Of a stretch of DNA of 64,000 bases, positions 34,707-44,138 are shown in pieces; the first letter of the stretch is position 1, and the number at the start of each line of letters is the position of its first letter. The notes under the pieces are model-generated. The model did no database searches. It was not told the DNA's origin and saw nothing but the letters and a program-made list of their open reading frames with translations. This stretch comes from Labilibaculum sp. DW002 (GTDB lineage Bacteria > Bacteroidota > Bacteroidia > Bacteroidales > Marinifilaceae), in assembly GCF_029029525.1 (NCBI RefSeq), contig NZ_JAKJSC010000001.1, forward strand, positions 1,054,001 to 1,118,000. Direction: 5' to 3'. A program made the position numbers and the translations under genes.

Positions 34707-37388
34707 ATGCTTGCATTAAAAAAAAGATATATTAGAAATTTAAAAATTGAATTCCTTTTTCTATTTTTCTTATTATGCATTCCACTATCCTCCTATTCCA
34801 AACCAACCAATTCCCCTCCAAAAACTGAAAAAATAAAGCTTCAACTTAAATATTTTCATCAGTTTCAATTTGCAGGATACTACGCTGCACTTCATAAAGG
34901 TTATTACAAAAACGCTGGACTTGATGTAGAAATCATTGAAGGTGGCACAATTAATTCAATCGAGACGGTTGTCTCCGGTCAAGCAGATTATGGAATCGCT
35001 GCCAACGATATACTCATTGAAAGAATCAACAAACAACCTATCGTTTTACTGGCATGCATCTTTCAAAGTTCTCCATCCGTATTTCTGAGTCTCGAAAAAT
35101 CGAACATTCATACCGCTCACGACCTTATAGATAAAAAAGTTATGCTCTTGGACGAATTCCGAGATCCGGAGTTGATGGCCATATTCCATCAAGAAGGAAT
35201 ACAAATCAATGATATCCATAGAATTTCAACCTCTTATGATATAAATGATCTTATTGGTGGTAAAACAGATGCATTAAACGCTTACATAACAAACGAACCA
35301 TACTTTTTAAAAGAACAGAACATCCCTCACACTATCATATCTCCTAAAACTTATGGCATTGATTTTTATGGAGATGGTATTTTCACTAGTGAAGATGAAG
35401 TGAAATTAAATCCAGATAGAGTACAAGCTTTTTTGAATGCAAGCAAAAAAGGATGGGAATACGCCTTGGAAAATCAAGATGAGATTATTGACGTAATCAT
35501 TAGCAAGTATTCAGATAAAAAATCAAGAGCTCATCTTGAATTTGAAGCTGAGCAAATCAAAAAGCTAATTCTAAACGAATATGTTGAAATAGGTCACATC
35601 AATCCAGGCAGGATTCAAAACATTGCCGATATCTGTGCAAAAATGGGAATGATTCCGCTTAATTACGATCTTACAGGATTTATCTATGAACCTGAATCAT
35701 TCAATACGCCAACATGGCTAAAATGGCTTTTGGGAACAACTTTAGGCCTTATCATTATTGTAATTGGTATATCATCCTACTTATTTCTTTTCAACAAGCA
35801 ATTAAAAAAAGCTGTTGCCAAACAAACATCAAGCCTTAGCAATAAAAATAGCGAATTGCAGAAAGAAATATCTGAAAGAATAAGAATTGTTGCCGCCTTA
35901 AAACAATCTGAAAAACGCTTTAGAGAAATGGTTGAAAACTTACCTTCAGGTGCCATTCTAAATGAAAATGATAAGTTATTTATAAATAAAAAGGCATACG
36001 AGATTACAGGATATACCAACAAAGAACTAGCGGACTTTGACACCTGGTTTTTAAAATTATATCCTAGTAGTAAAAAGAAAAATTTACAATTATACCTTGA
36101 GAATAAAAACAATAATTTCAATGAGATTATCACGACAAGTATTACGTGCAAAAACGGCAAACAAAAACAAGTAGAATTTCACTGCTACCAATTTGAACGC
36201 AAAGAAATATGGTTAATGAATGATATTTCTCGCAGATTAAAGACTGAAAATGCTTTAATTGCCAGTGAAAATAAACTCAGAGCTTACATTGAAGAATCTC
36301 CTAATGGATTGGTTATTTTTTCACCAAATACAAAAATAGTATTTACCAATCGGGCTTTTATTGATCTAATGGATATTTCAAATGATAGACTCGACGATAT
36401 CTACATACCTGATTTTTTCGCTCCTAAGCATCTAGAACAAAACCAAAAATTACTCACCCAACTTTTAACGGAAGGCAAATGCCAAGGTGAAGTTGTTATT
36501 CAATCATTTCAGGGTAAGAAACACCCTGTATATATAAGTGCTGTAAAACTAATCAACAACGAATACCTAGCCTTTATCGTTGATATTTCCGCAATCAAGA
36601 AGGCTGAACATGAATTACGAATAGCTTTAGAAAGAGCAGAAGAAAGCGATCGGTTAAAATCAGCCTTTCTTGCAAACATGAGTCACGAAATTAGAACTCC
36701 TATGAATGGAATTCTTGGCTTTAGTCAATTACTATTAAAACCAGGTCTTACACAAGAAAAAAAAGAGAAATACCTCGATATTTTAAATCAAAATGGAAAA
36801 CAATTACTTGGGATTATTAATAATATTATAGATATCTCCTACCTTGAGGTAAACCAATTAAAATCCAACCCAACGTCATTCTCCATTAAAAAACTGTTTG
36901 ATGATCTAAACACCTTCTTTATTCTTGACGAAAATCGATTTCACAAGACAAATGTCAAACTCATATTTGACAACCAAGTTCCCCAGGAAACAGACTTCGT
37001 TATTTCTGATCTGGGCAAGATCAAGCAAATTCTAATAAACCTCATTAACAATGCTTTAAAATTCACTAAAGAAGGACACATTCGTATCTCATCGCAGGTT
37101 AAAAAATCAAATCTACACCTTAGCGTAGAAGATAGCGGTATTGGTATTCCAAAGGAAAAACAAAAATTGATTTTTGAACGATTTGGGCAAGTTGAAAATA
37201 TTTACACTCGCCAATTTGGAGGTGCAGGCCTAGGCCTTCCTATTTCGAAAGGATTAATAGAACTACTTAAAGGTGAACTACACATGGAATCTAATGAAGG
37301 AATTGGGTCTAAGTTTGAATTTCATATCCCAATAAATACAAGCCCAAAAGAAACAACACTCAAAAACTTGAAACAAGAAGATAAATAG
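34707..37388 (+). CDS. histidine kinase with NMT1/THI5-like sensor and two PAS domains
   Basis: An 893-residue hybrid sensor; the ATG at 34707 is chosen over a TTG at 34698. A signal/anchor segment (about 13-31) is followed by an NMT1/THI5-like substrate-binding domain (43-325; LQLKYFHQFQFAGYYAALHKGYY, VSGQADYGIAANDILI), a fold that in transporters and enzymes handles pyrimidine thiamin precursors and related compounds. A membrane helix (340-362) and coiled coil precede PAS domains (about 403-512 and 521-632), HisKA (H660, MSHEIRTPMN) and an ATPase domain (NNALKFT, EDSGIGIP, GAGLGLPI). No receiver domain or regulator gene is adjacent. It is convergent with the polysaccharide operon, 21 bp away. 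Confidence 0.9.
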   Translation: MLALKKRYIRNLKIEFLFLFFLLCIPLSSYSKPTNSPPKTEKIKLQLKYFHQFQFAGYYAALHKGYYKNAGLDVEIIEGGTINSIETVVSGQADYGIAANDILIERINKQPIVLLACIFQSSPSVFLSLEKSNIHTAHDLIDKKVMLLDEFRDPELMAIFHQEGIQINDIHRISTSYDINDLIGGKTDALNAYITNEPYFLKEQNIPHTIISPKTYGIDFYGDGIFTSEDEVKLNPDRVQAFLNASKKGWEYALENQDEIIDVIISKYSDKKSRAHLEFEAEQIKKLILNEYVEIGHINPGRIQNIADICAKMGMIPLNYDLTGFIYEPESFNTPTWLKWLLGTTLGLIIIVIGISSYLFLFNKQLKKAVAKQTSSLSNKNSELQKEISERIRIVAALKQSEKRFREMVENLPSGAILNENDKLFINKKAYEITGYTNKELADFDTWFLKLYPSSKKKNLQLYLENKNNNFNEIITTSITCKNGKQKQVEFHCYQFERKEIWLMNDISRRLKTENALIASENKLRAYIEESPNGLVIFSPNTKIVFTNRAFIDLMDISNDRLDDIYIPDFFAPKHLEQNQKLLTQLLTEGKCQGEVVIQSFQGKKHPVYISAVKLINNEYLAFIVDISAIKKAEHELRIALERAEESDRLKSAFLANMSHEIRTPMNGILGFSQLLLKPGLTQEKKEKYLDILNQNGKQLLGIINNIIDISYLEVNQLKSNPTSFSIKKLFDDLNTFFILDENRFHKTNVKLIFDNQVPQETDFVISDLGKIKQILINLINNALKFTKEGHIRISSQVKKSNLHLSVEDSGIGIPKEKQKLIFERFGQVENIYTRQFGGAGLGLPISKGLIELLKGELHMESNEGIGSKFEFHIPINTSPKETTLKNLKQEDK

Positions 37389-37409
37389 CAATAATCCTTA
37401 CATTTGATA

Positions 37410-38867
37410 CTACTTTTTAGAAAGTTGATCATCTTTCTTTTCTTTATTATGTAAAAATCCTTTACGCTCCATTTTACCCCAAGAACGATTCCCCATTAAA
37501 TATTCAATATTCCCCTTTACTGCAAAACATAAAGTTAACGGATGCAGAATAAAAGGCTCTAAAAGAGCAGCTATCCATAAACGAAGAACATCCATTTTTC
37601 GCTCGTATCGATGAAAGGTTAACTCCTCGTACAAAATAGCCCAAGTAGAGAAAAATACGGCAAAAGTATAGACAAATAAAGAAGTCACAAGAATAAAATT
37701 TAGACTCAAGTTATCCGTAAAGTATAGAATTATTACATAAATAATACCTAACACCTCGATTAAAGGGGCTAGCCATTCAAATAAAAACCAAAATGGATAA
37801 CCTAATAAGCCCATTGCTCCATATTGTGGAGATAAAAATATTTTAGAATGATCGGTTAAGGTTTCTATTGTTCCTCTTGTCCATCTACTTCGCTGTCTAC
37901 CTAAAACCTTTATATCTACAGGTGCCTCTGTCCAGCAAAGTGGATCTGGAATATATTCAATCTTGTATTTCTCTCTATTTTCAGACATATACCTACGGAT
38001 ACGAACAACCAACTCCATATCCTCTCCAATAGAATGCGCATAGCCACCACTTTGCACAACCACATCTCTATCGAACATACCCATTGCCCCAGAAATAATA
38101 ATCAAACCATCTAATTGAGCCCAGGCCATTCGTCCCATTAAAAAGGAACGAGTATATTCCAGCACTTGCATTCTGGCCAATAAATTACTCGGAACTTTAA
38201 CGTCGGTAATTCGTCCATTTTCAACCAAACAGGAGTTGGCAATTCGAACTACTCCACCAGCTGCAATTACCCTTCGATCAGTTCTCTCTAAAAATGGCTT
38301 CACCAATTTCAACACAGCATCTGGCTCCAGAATTGAATCGGCATCAATAGCCATAAACAATGCTTTATCGGAAACATTAATTCCAGCGTTCAAAGCATCA
38401 GCCTTCCCACCATTCTCCTTATCTACTACGATCAGGTTGGAATAGGTTGATAGTTTTGATTTATATATTCCACGCACCTCTTTGGTAGGAATCTCCATAT
38501 TCAAAGCAAAATCAACTCTCTCCAACTTGAAAGCCGTCCTCATATCATCAAAGGTAGAATCTGTACTACCATCATTAATTACAATTACATCGAAATTATT
38601 GTAATGAATCGTATAAATGGATTCCACATTATCAACGATTGTTTTTGCTTCATTAAATGCTGGAACTAGAACAGAAACAGAAGGAGCTAAAGGAGAATCT
38701 AATATTACTTTATAATCAACAAAACTATTTTTCTTCAGGTAAAAATTCAAAGCAATACCAGAAATAATACTCAAAACGGTATAACTAAAAATCAATACGA
38801 ATGCATAGGATATAAATATCCTATCCAAAAAATAGCTTATAAACCTTATAAATTCGTCGTAATTCAT
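37410..38867 (-). CDS. processive family 2 glycosyltransferase (polysaccharide synthase)
   Basis: A 485-residue membrane glycosyltransferase of the cellulose/poly-N-acetylglucosamine synthase type. One N-terminal helix (18-42) precedes the GT-A domain: VPAFNEAKTI (68-77), NDGSTD (98-103), DAD (175-177), GED (281-283) and QRSRW (325-329), the D,D,D,QxxRW set of processive enzymes. Three or four C-terminal helices (about 346-372, 385-411, 428-452) would form the translocation channel. KENGGKADALNAG is the substrate-entry signature shared with PgaC/IcaA. Its start overlaps the HEAT-repeat gene by 4 bp. There is no PilZ domain here. Product likely a beta-linked homopolymer or alternating polymer; identity unknown. 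Confidence 0.9.
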   Translation of the reverse strand: MNYDEFIRFISYFLDRIFISYAFVLIFSYTVLSIISGIALNFYLKKNSFVDYKVILDSPLAPSVSVLVPAFNEAKTIVDNVESIYTIHYNNFDVIVINDGSTDSTFDDMRTAFKLERVDFALNMEIPTKEVRGIYKSKLSTYSNLIVVDKENGGKADALNAGINVSDKALFMAIDADSILEPDAVLKLVKPFLERTDRRVIAAGGVVRIANSCLVENGRITDVKVPSNLLARMQVLEYTRSFLMGRMAWAQLDGLIIISGAMGMFDRDVVVQSGGYAHSIGEDMELVVRIRRYMSENREKYKIEYIPDPLCWTEAPVDIKVLGRQRSRWTRGTIETLTDHSKIFLSPQYGAMGLLGYPFWFLFEWLAPLIEVLGIIYVIILYFTDNLSLNFILVTSLFVYTFAVFFSTWAILYEELTFHRYERKMDVLRLWIAALLEPFILHPLTLCFAVKGNIEYLMGNRSWGKMERKGFLHNKEKKDDQLSKK

Positions 38868-40057
38868 ATTCTCGGATCTAACACGTGCTTCACTATCCTC
38901 TTTAACTCTTCATCGCCACTTAAAGCTAAGGATTTCAGCTTATTTACTCCCACCTCACCAATTAATGCAATTGATTTGCAACATTCCAGTCTAATTTTAA
39001 ATTCCTCATCATTAATATTTTCAAGCAAAAAACTCAATTCACTTTCCAACTTTAAATGTCCTATCGATCTAATGATATTAATTTGATTCGGTAACTCCTC
39101 GAGTAAAAAAAGTTCTTTTAATTTACCAACCGCCTCTTTATTTTCAAGATCCACAAGCGTCTTAATCACCTTCCCTTTTACCAAATCATTATCATGACTT
39201 ACCAATTTAAGCACTTCTGGCACTGCCTCATTCTGCTTTAAAATTCGAATCATATCAAGGCAGAACATCACAACAGAATCATTCCAATGATTTAGCCACA
39301 AATGAAATTCAGGTATTTCAATTCTCTTTTTACGGATCAAATCAAAAACATTAATTTGCTCCCATACCGTAAATGGCTTCTCCTGTGAATCAAGAAAAGC
39401 AAAAGGGACAAAAGGCAGCAATTTTATCAATCCCATTTGAGATTCAATACGAAGAATTTCGTTAGGCTTTTGAAGATAATCCATAATTCGCTTATTTTCA
39501 CTCTTCACCCTCATGTGACTCAACTCTCTGATACCTTTAATTTTTTGATGCCATCTTTTTCGAAGTTTATTTACAGAGTCCTCATTTAATTTCAAATCCA
39601 AATATAATTTTCTAATTTTTCTACTGACTACTTTATTTTCAGCAGTATCAATAGCAATTAGAACGGCAGTAAAAACTTTTCTGTGAAATTTCGACTTTAA
39701 GCTTTTCAACTCTTTAAGCTCATCATCAGTCAATTCATCAATTAAAAAGCGAACAGCATAACCAGAATACTTTCTGAACAATCGCTCATATCTTTCCTTA
39801 CGATAAGCGATGTATAATTTTGAAAATATAATTGAAGGCAATAACACCATAAGTGCAATAGCAAAAATAATAATCATATAAATGATCAACCTATTTAGCA
39901 CATTATATGGTAAGCGTTCAAAAGTGTAATTAATTAACGCCTCTACCCTCTCAAATATTGAATTGAACAAATCTAGAAACACAAGCGAGACCCCGAACGT
40001 ACCATGAGTACATTCAACTATGCTATAAAAAATGATATTTATAAATGACAAATACAT
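38864..40057 (-). CDS. membrane-anchored HEAT-repeat protein
   Basis: A 397-residue protein with a strong membrane helix (about 57-82, RLIIYMIIIFAIALMVLLPS) and a large cytoplasmic part. From about 190 onward it is built of paired helices of the HEAT/armadillo kind, e.g. AVPEVLKLVSHDNDLVKGKV, KEAVGKLKELFLLEELP, ELSFLLENINDEEFKIRLEC and GVNKLKSLALSGDEELKRIV. A weak hydrophobic start (1-30) could be another helix. It sits between CotH and the GT2 synthase genes, overlapping the latter by 4 bp. A scaffold or regulator for the synthase is the natural reading; such a partner is not part of the textbook Pga, Bcs, Alg or Pel systems. Confidence 0.8.
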   Translation of the reverse strand: MYLSFINIIFYSIVECTHGTFGVSLVFLDLFNSIFERVEALINYTFERLPYNVLNRLIIYMIIIFAIALMVLLPSIIFSKLYIAYRKERYERLFRKYSGYAVRFLIDELTDDELKELKSLKSKFHRKVFTAVLIAIDTAENKVVSRKIRKLYLDLKLNEDSVNKLRKRWHQKIKGIRELSHMRVKSENKRIMDYLQKPNEILRIESQMGLIKLLPFVPFAFLDSQEKPFTVWEQINVFDLIRKKRIEIPEFHLWLNHWNDSVVMFCLDMIRILKQNEAVPEVLKLVSHDNDLVKGKVIKTLVDLENKEAVGKLKELFLLEELPNQINIIRSIGHLKLESELSFLLENINDEEFKIRLECCKSIALIGEVGVNKLKSLALSGDEELKRIVKHVLDPRI

Positions 40058-40071
40058 ATTTAGGTCCTACT

Positions 40072-41358
40072 CTATTTTTTCAATTCCTTATTTAGAAAAT
40101 CAATTCGTTTATTTAAAAATGACTTTAAGCCCGGTATAAATGCTCCCGCATCATTATAATCTCCAATCGTTTCATTAATATTCTTCTCAAAATCCTCATT
40201 ACTATACATCTTATGCGTATCGTAATATACCGACCTACGAATCCTCAATGTCAATTTATCAATTTCGTCACCCAAGGCAATTTTTGAAAATTTATCATCA
40301 AGTAAATGGTTGATATAGTCGAGATAAAATTTGCGATATTCAGAATTCGCAAATATGAATTTCATTAATGGACTATTCTTTTTCTCATACTGATAGAAAA
40401 TATCCAATTGCTGAGCTTGTTCTAAATTAAACTCTGGACTAAAAGCGCAAAAGGCATAATTTCCATCATAAGGAATCCATTCAAACTTTTCCGTTTGCTT
40501 ATTTTTATACAGGTAAAAATTATGTCGATAATGAATGTTATAAGCATCGATATTAACGAATAAATTAGTGATTGCAAAAATCTTCAAACAGTCCTCAATG
40601 TTGAACATTTCCTCAAAATCTACCAAGGCTTCATTCTCCTTTCCATTAACAACTTTAATTAAATCAATCAGATCAGAAAACCCATCTATCGAATCTTTCT
40701 TGTTTCTATAACTATTCTGATAATCTATAATTTGATCACCTAAAAATTCAAAACTAGCCTTAGGTTCACCTTTAAAGAATGCACCTTTCTTATTTTGAAA
40801 ATTACGCTTTAAAAAGCCTTTGTTAATCTCTTCTACTAAAGAATACAAGCCCATATATTCACCGTTCACATATACATTAGCGTAAGTACATCGGGGTGCT
40901 GGCAAACCTTCTTTTCTCATAAAATCGAGATAAAGCTTTTCCCTTAAAAAACTGGGATCTCGAAAAGCATTATTCAAATTAATAGTCTTTAAACCATCTA
41001 ATTTTTGCTTTTTAATATACTTCCCAAAATTAATTTTCAGTGACTTCTTTTTCCCAGGATAAAATTCAAAGGAAGACTCTCCCTTTATTCTAACGCCACT
41101 GCTATAAAACTTAACTCCATCAACTTCAACATTAGCTTGCATATATTTTTTAATTTCCAGAGAATCCCTCTCCTTCTTCATCAAAAACAATGAATCCCAA
41201 GGATTACTTTGAAGAAAGCTAATACGCACTTCATGAATTACATCTACTCCAAATATTCTGTCTCCACACAATGAATCTTTCTTTTCAGAAACATCCTGAG
41301 CAAATATTGGTGATGCATATAACAATCCTAACATTAGGATATTTAAAAATCTATTCAT
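40072..41358 (-). CDS. secreted CotH-family kinase-like protein
   Basis: A 428-residue protein with a signal peptide (1-20, cleaving after IFAQ). The mature part matches the CotH kinase family, atypical protein kinases named for spore-coat CotH. Visible motifs: GVRIKGESS (88-96), KKSLKINF (104-111; K107 is the likely ATP-site lysine), LNNAFRDPSFLREKL (128-142), APRCTYANVYVNGEYMGLYSL (154-174, split here for brevity), EEINKGFL (176-183) and the metal-binding-type WIPYDGNYAF. In Bacteroidota such proteins are exported, where the ATP source is unclear. It lies 5 bp from YaiO and 14 bp from HEAT in one operon. A role in modifying the polymer or its export proteins is inference. Confidence 0.85.
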   Translation of the reverse strand: MNRFLNILMLGLLYASPIFAQDVSEKKDSLCGDRIFGVDVIHEVRISFLQSNPWDSLFLMKKERDSLEIKKYMQANVEVDGVKFYSSGVRIKGESSFEFYPGKKKSLKINFGKYIKKQKLDGLKTINLNNAFRDPSFLREKLYLDFMRKEGLPAPRCTYANVYVNGEYMGLYSLVEEINKGFLKRNFQNKKGAFFKGEPKASFEFLGDQIIDYQNSYRNKKDSIDGFSDLIDLIKVVNGKENEALVDFEEMFNIEDCLKIFAITNLFVNIDAYNIHYRHNFYLYKNKQTEKFEWIPYDGNYAFCAFSPEFNLEQAQQLDIFYQYEKKNSPLMKFIFANSEYRKFYLDYINHLLDDKFSKIALGDEIDKLTLRIRRSVYYDTHKMYSNEDFEKNINETIGDYNDAGAFIPGLKSFLNKRIDFLNKELKK

Positions 41359-41363
41359 ACCAT

Positions 41364-42659
41364 TTAAAATTGATAAGACAACTTAAGGGATAATGATATC
41401 ACATCTCGTTTCACATCCACTAAATACTCTTCTTTTTCATATCCTAATCGAAGCAAGTAAATAAAACGATCGGTAAACAGACGATCTTGATATGAAAGAC
41501 GAATTTTTTGACTTTTGTAATTATAAGTATCAAAAGATGAAATATTTCCTTTTGGTTCATCTGGCGAAACTCCAGTACCCAATTGCAATCCAAAATAATT
41601 CTTAGCGTTTCGTAAATAGCGTCTTACCGACAACCAATAAGATTGAGATACTTCACTATTCTTAGGAGTAAGATAGGTTCTGAAGTTGAACCAATAGTTA
41701 CGATAATACTTCCCTAAGGAAGCAGTATAAATATATATGTCCTTGCTGCCAGAGTCAGAATCGAACTGAAGGAAACGAAGTCCAGCAGAAATTTCGAAAG
41801 ACTTGGGTAATTTACGATACAATTCAGCACCTGCTCTATGTCTTGGAAATAGATTATCAGGTGAATATCCATAACTTAAATAAGCATAACTCTTCTTAGA
41901 AATCTTAGGGTAAGCATCCAACTCAAATTGTTTTGAAACTTCATTAGACCAGAAACTTTCTCCTGAAGAAATTAAATCGCCTAAATTAATTTTCGCAATC
42001 AAACTCCCCCATGAATTTCTTCTCGCAAGTTGAAATGAACTAAGATGCCATCTTCTCTCATAAGGCTCATTGAAATATTCAAAATCATGTTTGTAAACCG
42101 CCTTGTAAATCATTTTAGACGATCGATATTTTTTTAACAAAGCTACTCCTTCTTCACTTCCAGGATTCAACTCTAACAATTCATCTAAAGTTTGCATTGA
42201 CTTTCTGTCGTTGCCTGTATTTTGATATAATTTCGCCTTTTTAACTAAAAACAGTTCATCATTCGGAAAAAAGGATTGACCATATTCACAATAAAAAATT
42301 GCTTTAGATGGATTTCCAGCCCAAGACTCCAAATCAATCATTGCCATAACAGCATCCTTATTGTCTAAATCTTCTTTTAAAACTTTATCCAACTCCACCC
42401 TAGCAGAATCAAAATTTTTCTCCCAAGAAAACGTTCTTCCAATTAATATTCTTGCATCATAATATTTAGGGTTCTCCTCTAATATTCGATAACAAATACT
42501 TCGAGCTTCTGCCTTTTTTCCAGAAAAAGCTAATTCTTTTGCTCGTTGAAATTCACCAGAAACACTAGCTATTTTTCCAATGTCATTTTGCGCCGATGCA
42601 AAATTAACCAAACAAATAACATTTAATAAAACTATAAAAAGAGATAAAATTCTAATCAT
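41364..42659 (-). CDS. TPR-YaiO outer-membrane beta-barrel protein
   Basis: A 431-residue outer-membrane protein. After a signal peptide (1-23) come tetratricopeptide-like helical pairs (about 35-170; AKELAFSGKKAEARSICYRI, NPKYYDARILIGRTFSWEKN, YQNTGNDRKSMQTLDELLEL). Residues 175-431 form a YaiO-type barrel with alternating aromatic strands ending in LSLKLSYQF, a terminal Phe expected for Bam-dependent insertion. A TPR periplasmic region joined to a barrel is the architecture of polysaccharide exporters such as PgaA and BcsC. It is 5 bp upstream of the CotH gene. Export porin for the GT2 product is the likely role; YaiO family function is not established. Confidence 0.85.
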   Translation of the reverse strand: MIRILSLFIVLLNVICLVNFASAQNDIGKIASVSGEFQRAKELAFSGKKAEARSICYRILEENPKYYDARILIGRTFSWEKNFDSARVELDKVLKEDLDNKDAVMAMIDLESWAGNPSKAIFYCEYGQSFFPNDELFLVKKAKLYQNTGNDRKSMQTLDELLELNPGSEEGVALLKKYRSSKMIYKAVYKHDFEYFNEPYERRWHLSSFQLARRNSWGSLIAKINLGDLISSGESFWSNEVSKQFELDAYPKISKKSYAYLSYGYSPDNLFPRHRAGAELYRKLPKSFEISAGLRFLQFDSDSGSKDIYIYTASLGKYYRNYWFNFRTYLTPKNSEVSQSYWLSVRRYLRNAKNYFGLQLGTGVSPDEPKGNISSFDTYNYKSQKIRLSYQDRLFTDRFIYLLRLGYEKEEYLVDVKRDVISLSLKLSYQF

Positions 42660-42760
42660 CCGCTTTAATTTTTACACATTTTATACTTTACAATAATCAC
42701 ACTTAAATAACAGCCTGCAAATTACGAACAATAATTTCATATTGTCAAATATAATTTAAC

Positions 42761-43933
42761 TTAATCTAGATACCTTATTTTCCTAGCCTTACGGGCTACT
42801 ATACTATCCATAACGTTCCCCATAAATGGTCGATAATACTTCCAAAAGAACATTTTTCTATCCTTAACTTGATTTGCACTATAAAATGCACCACTTAATT
42901 TATTCACTCCTCTGAAATATGAGGAGTAGATTCCCATCTCATTATCAGAAAAATCACAAGCAAAATAGAGAAACCTATATTTATCATCATGTTCTATGAT
43001 CGCAGGAAATCGATTTGGCAAATTATAATGATCCAATAACTTTTGTCCTGCTTCAGTCACATCTAATTTAAACCATGCTAACACATGATTTCTTTCATCT
43101 GTTGTATTAATATCAAACCAAAATGGATAATAAATTTTTTCTGGAACATTATACTGCAAATGCGTACTCAATTCACTTTCCAATACAGGGAAACGTTGCT
43201 TTAAATGTAGTTTAGCATCTAAAATGACAATTCTTTCTTTGTCATCAACCAATACAATTCCTGCTTTGTTAAATTTGTATTCTTTCTTGTAATTCTTTCG
43301 GTAAAGATTTGGAATCCATTTCGGAATCTCCGGATCGAGAATCGTATCTAATGTTTGATAATACTTACCAACCCAACCTTTCCATCGCACTCCTAATAAC
43401 TCCTCTGTCTGTCTTCTTATAACTGGTTTTGTTGGAGATGCATAAAGGTTAAACTCGGCAATTATCGTTTTTCCTTTTCTTTTCATTTCTCGAAGCAAAT
43501 TAAACTCTGCTTCTTTTAATCCACCATAAAACAAAGAAATTGTATCTTTTCCATAATCTGGATGATCCTTCCAATTGGAATTATAAATCCCATACGTATC
43601 TGCAAAAAAGGCAACATCCAAAGAATCTGCTACATTCTCCAAACCTCTCTTACCTAAAACTTTCAAATCCTTAATCTTATATCTACCATCATCTTCAGGA
43701 TGAAAACCATAAAAATCTTCAGCAAAATTATATTCATCTCCATCTGGCTTTACCCAGCGTTTTTGATTGGCCACCCAAAAAAAGGAAAGGTGTTCGGAAT
43801 AATTCCCATTCGGAGTTGTTTTATCCAACACCAAAAGGTTAATTTGTTCCTGATCCATAAGCTTCCAACTAATCCATGAAATCACTGGAATCAATAAAAA
43901 CAAAAAAATAATTACACGTAGTAATTTCCACAT
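42761..43933 (-). CDS. uncharacterised single-pass membrane protein of the exopolysaccharide operon
   Basis: About 390 residues from the ATG at 43933, chosen because a membrane helix (about 4-23, RVIIFLFLLIPVISWISW) follows it directly and AAAGAAAAGAG precedes it; the frame runs on to 44050. The extracytoplasmic part begins LLVLDKTTPNGNYSEHLSFFW and has the blocks FYGFHPED, VAFFADTYGIYN, FYGGLKEAEFNLL, IAEFNLYASPTKP and GVRWKGWVGKYYQ, an ordered pattern suggesting a conserved enzyme-like domain of the amidotransferase/hydrolase-like alpha-beta kind, though I cannot name it. First gene of the minus-strand operon with YaiO, CotH, HEAT and GT2. It may process the polymer in the periplasm. Confidence 0.7.
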   Translation of the reverse strand: MWKLLRVIIFLFLLIPVISWISWKLMDQEQINLLVLDKTTPNGNYSEHLSFFWVANQKRWVKPDGDEYNFAEDFYGFHPEDDGRYKIKDLKVLGKRGLENVADSLDVAFFADTYGIYNSNWKDHPDYGKDTISLFYGGLKEAEFNLLREMKRKGKTIIAEFNLYASPTKPVIRRQTEELLGVRWKGWVGKYYQTLDTILDPEIPKWIPNLYRKNYKKEYKFNKAGIVLVDDKERIVILDAKLHLKQRFPVLESELSTHLQYNVPEKIYYPFWFDINTTDERNHVLAWFKLDVTEAGQKLLDHYNLPNRFPAIIEHDDKYRFLYFACDFSDNEMGIYSSYFRGVNKLSGAFYSANQVKDRKMFFWKYYRPFMGNVMDSIVARKARKIRYLD

Positions 43934-44138
43934 CTGCTCTTTTCTTTTTAATATTACTGCAAAACTCATCTTTATAACGGGTTTACACAAGCTAAGGTTT
44001 GTTTTTTTTGATAAGTAAATTCTTATTATGGACGTAAGACTCCATTTCATACATCACAATCGTATTGTTTTTTATCTAAATCGTTTAAAATAGATGTTTA
44101 AAAGACAATTTTCATTAATTAATCAAACTATTTAATCC

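Noticed and set aside
40072-44050. Assignment of the operon to the Pga (PNAG) system
   Set aside because: There is no PgaB-type deacetylase and no PgaD; HEAT and CotH proteins are not parts of Pga, so only the GT2/TPR-barrel analogy is kept.
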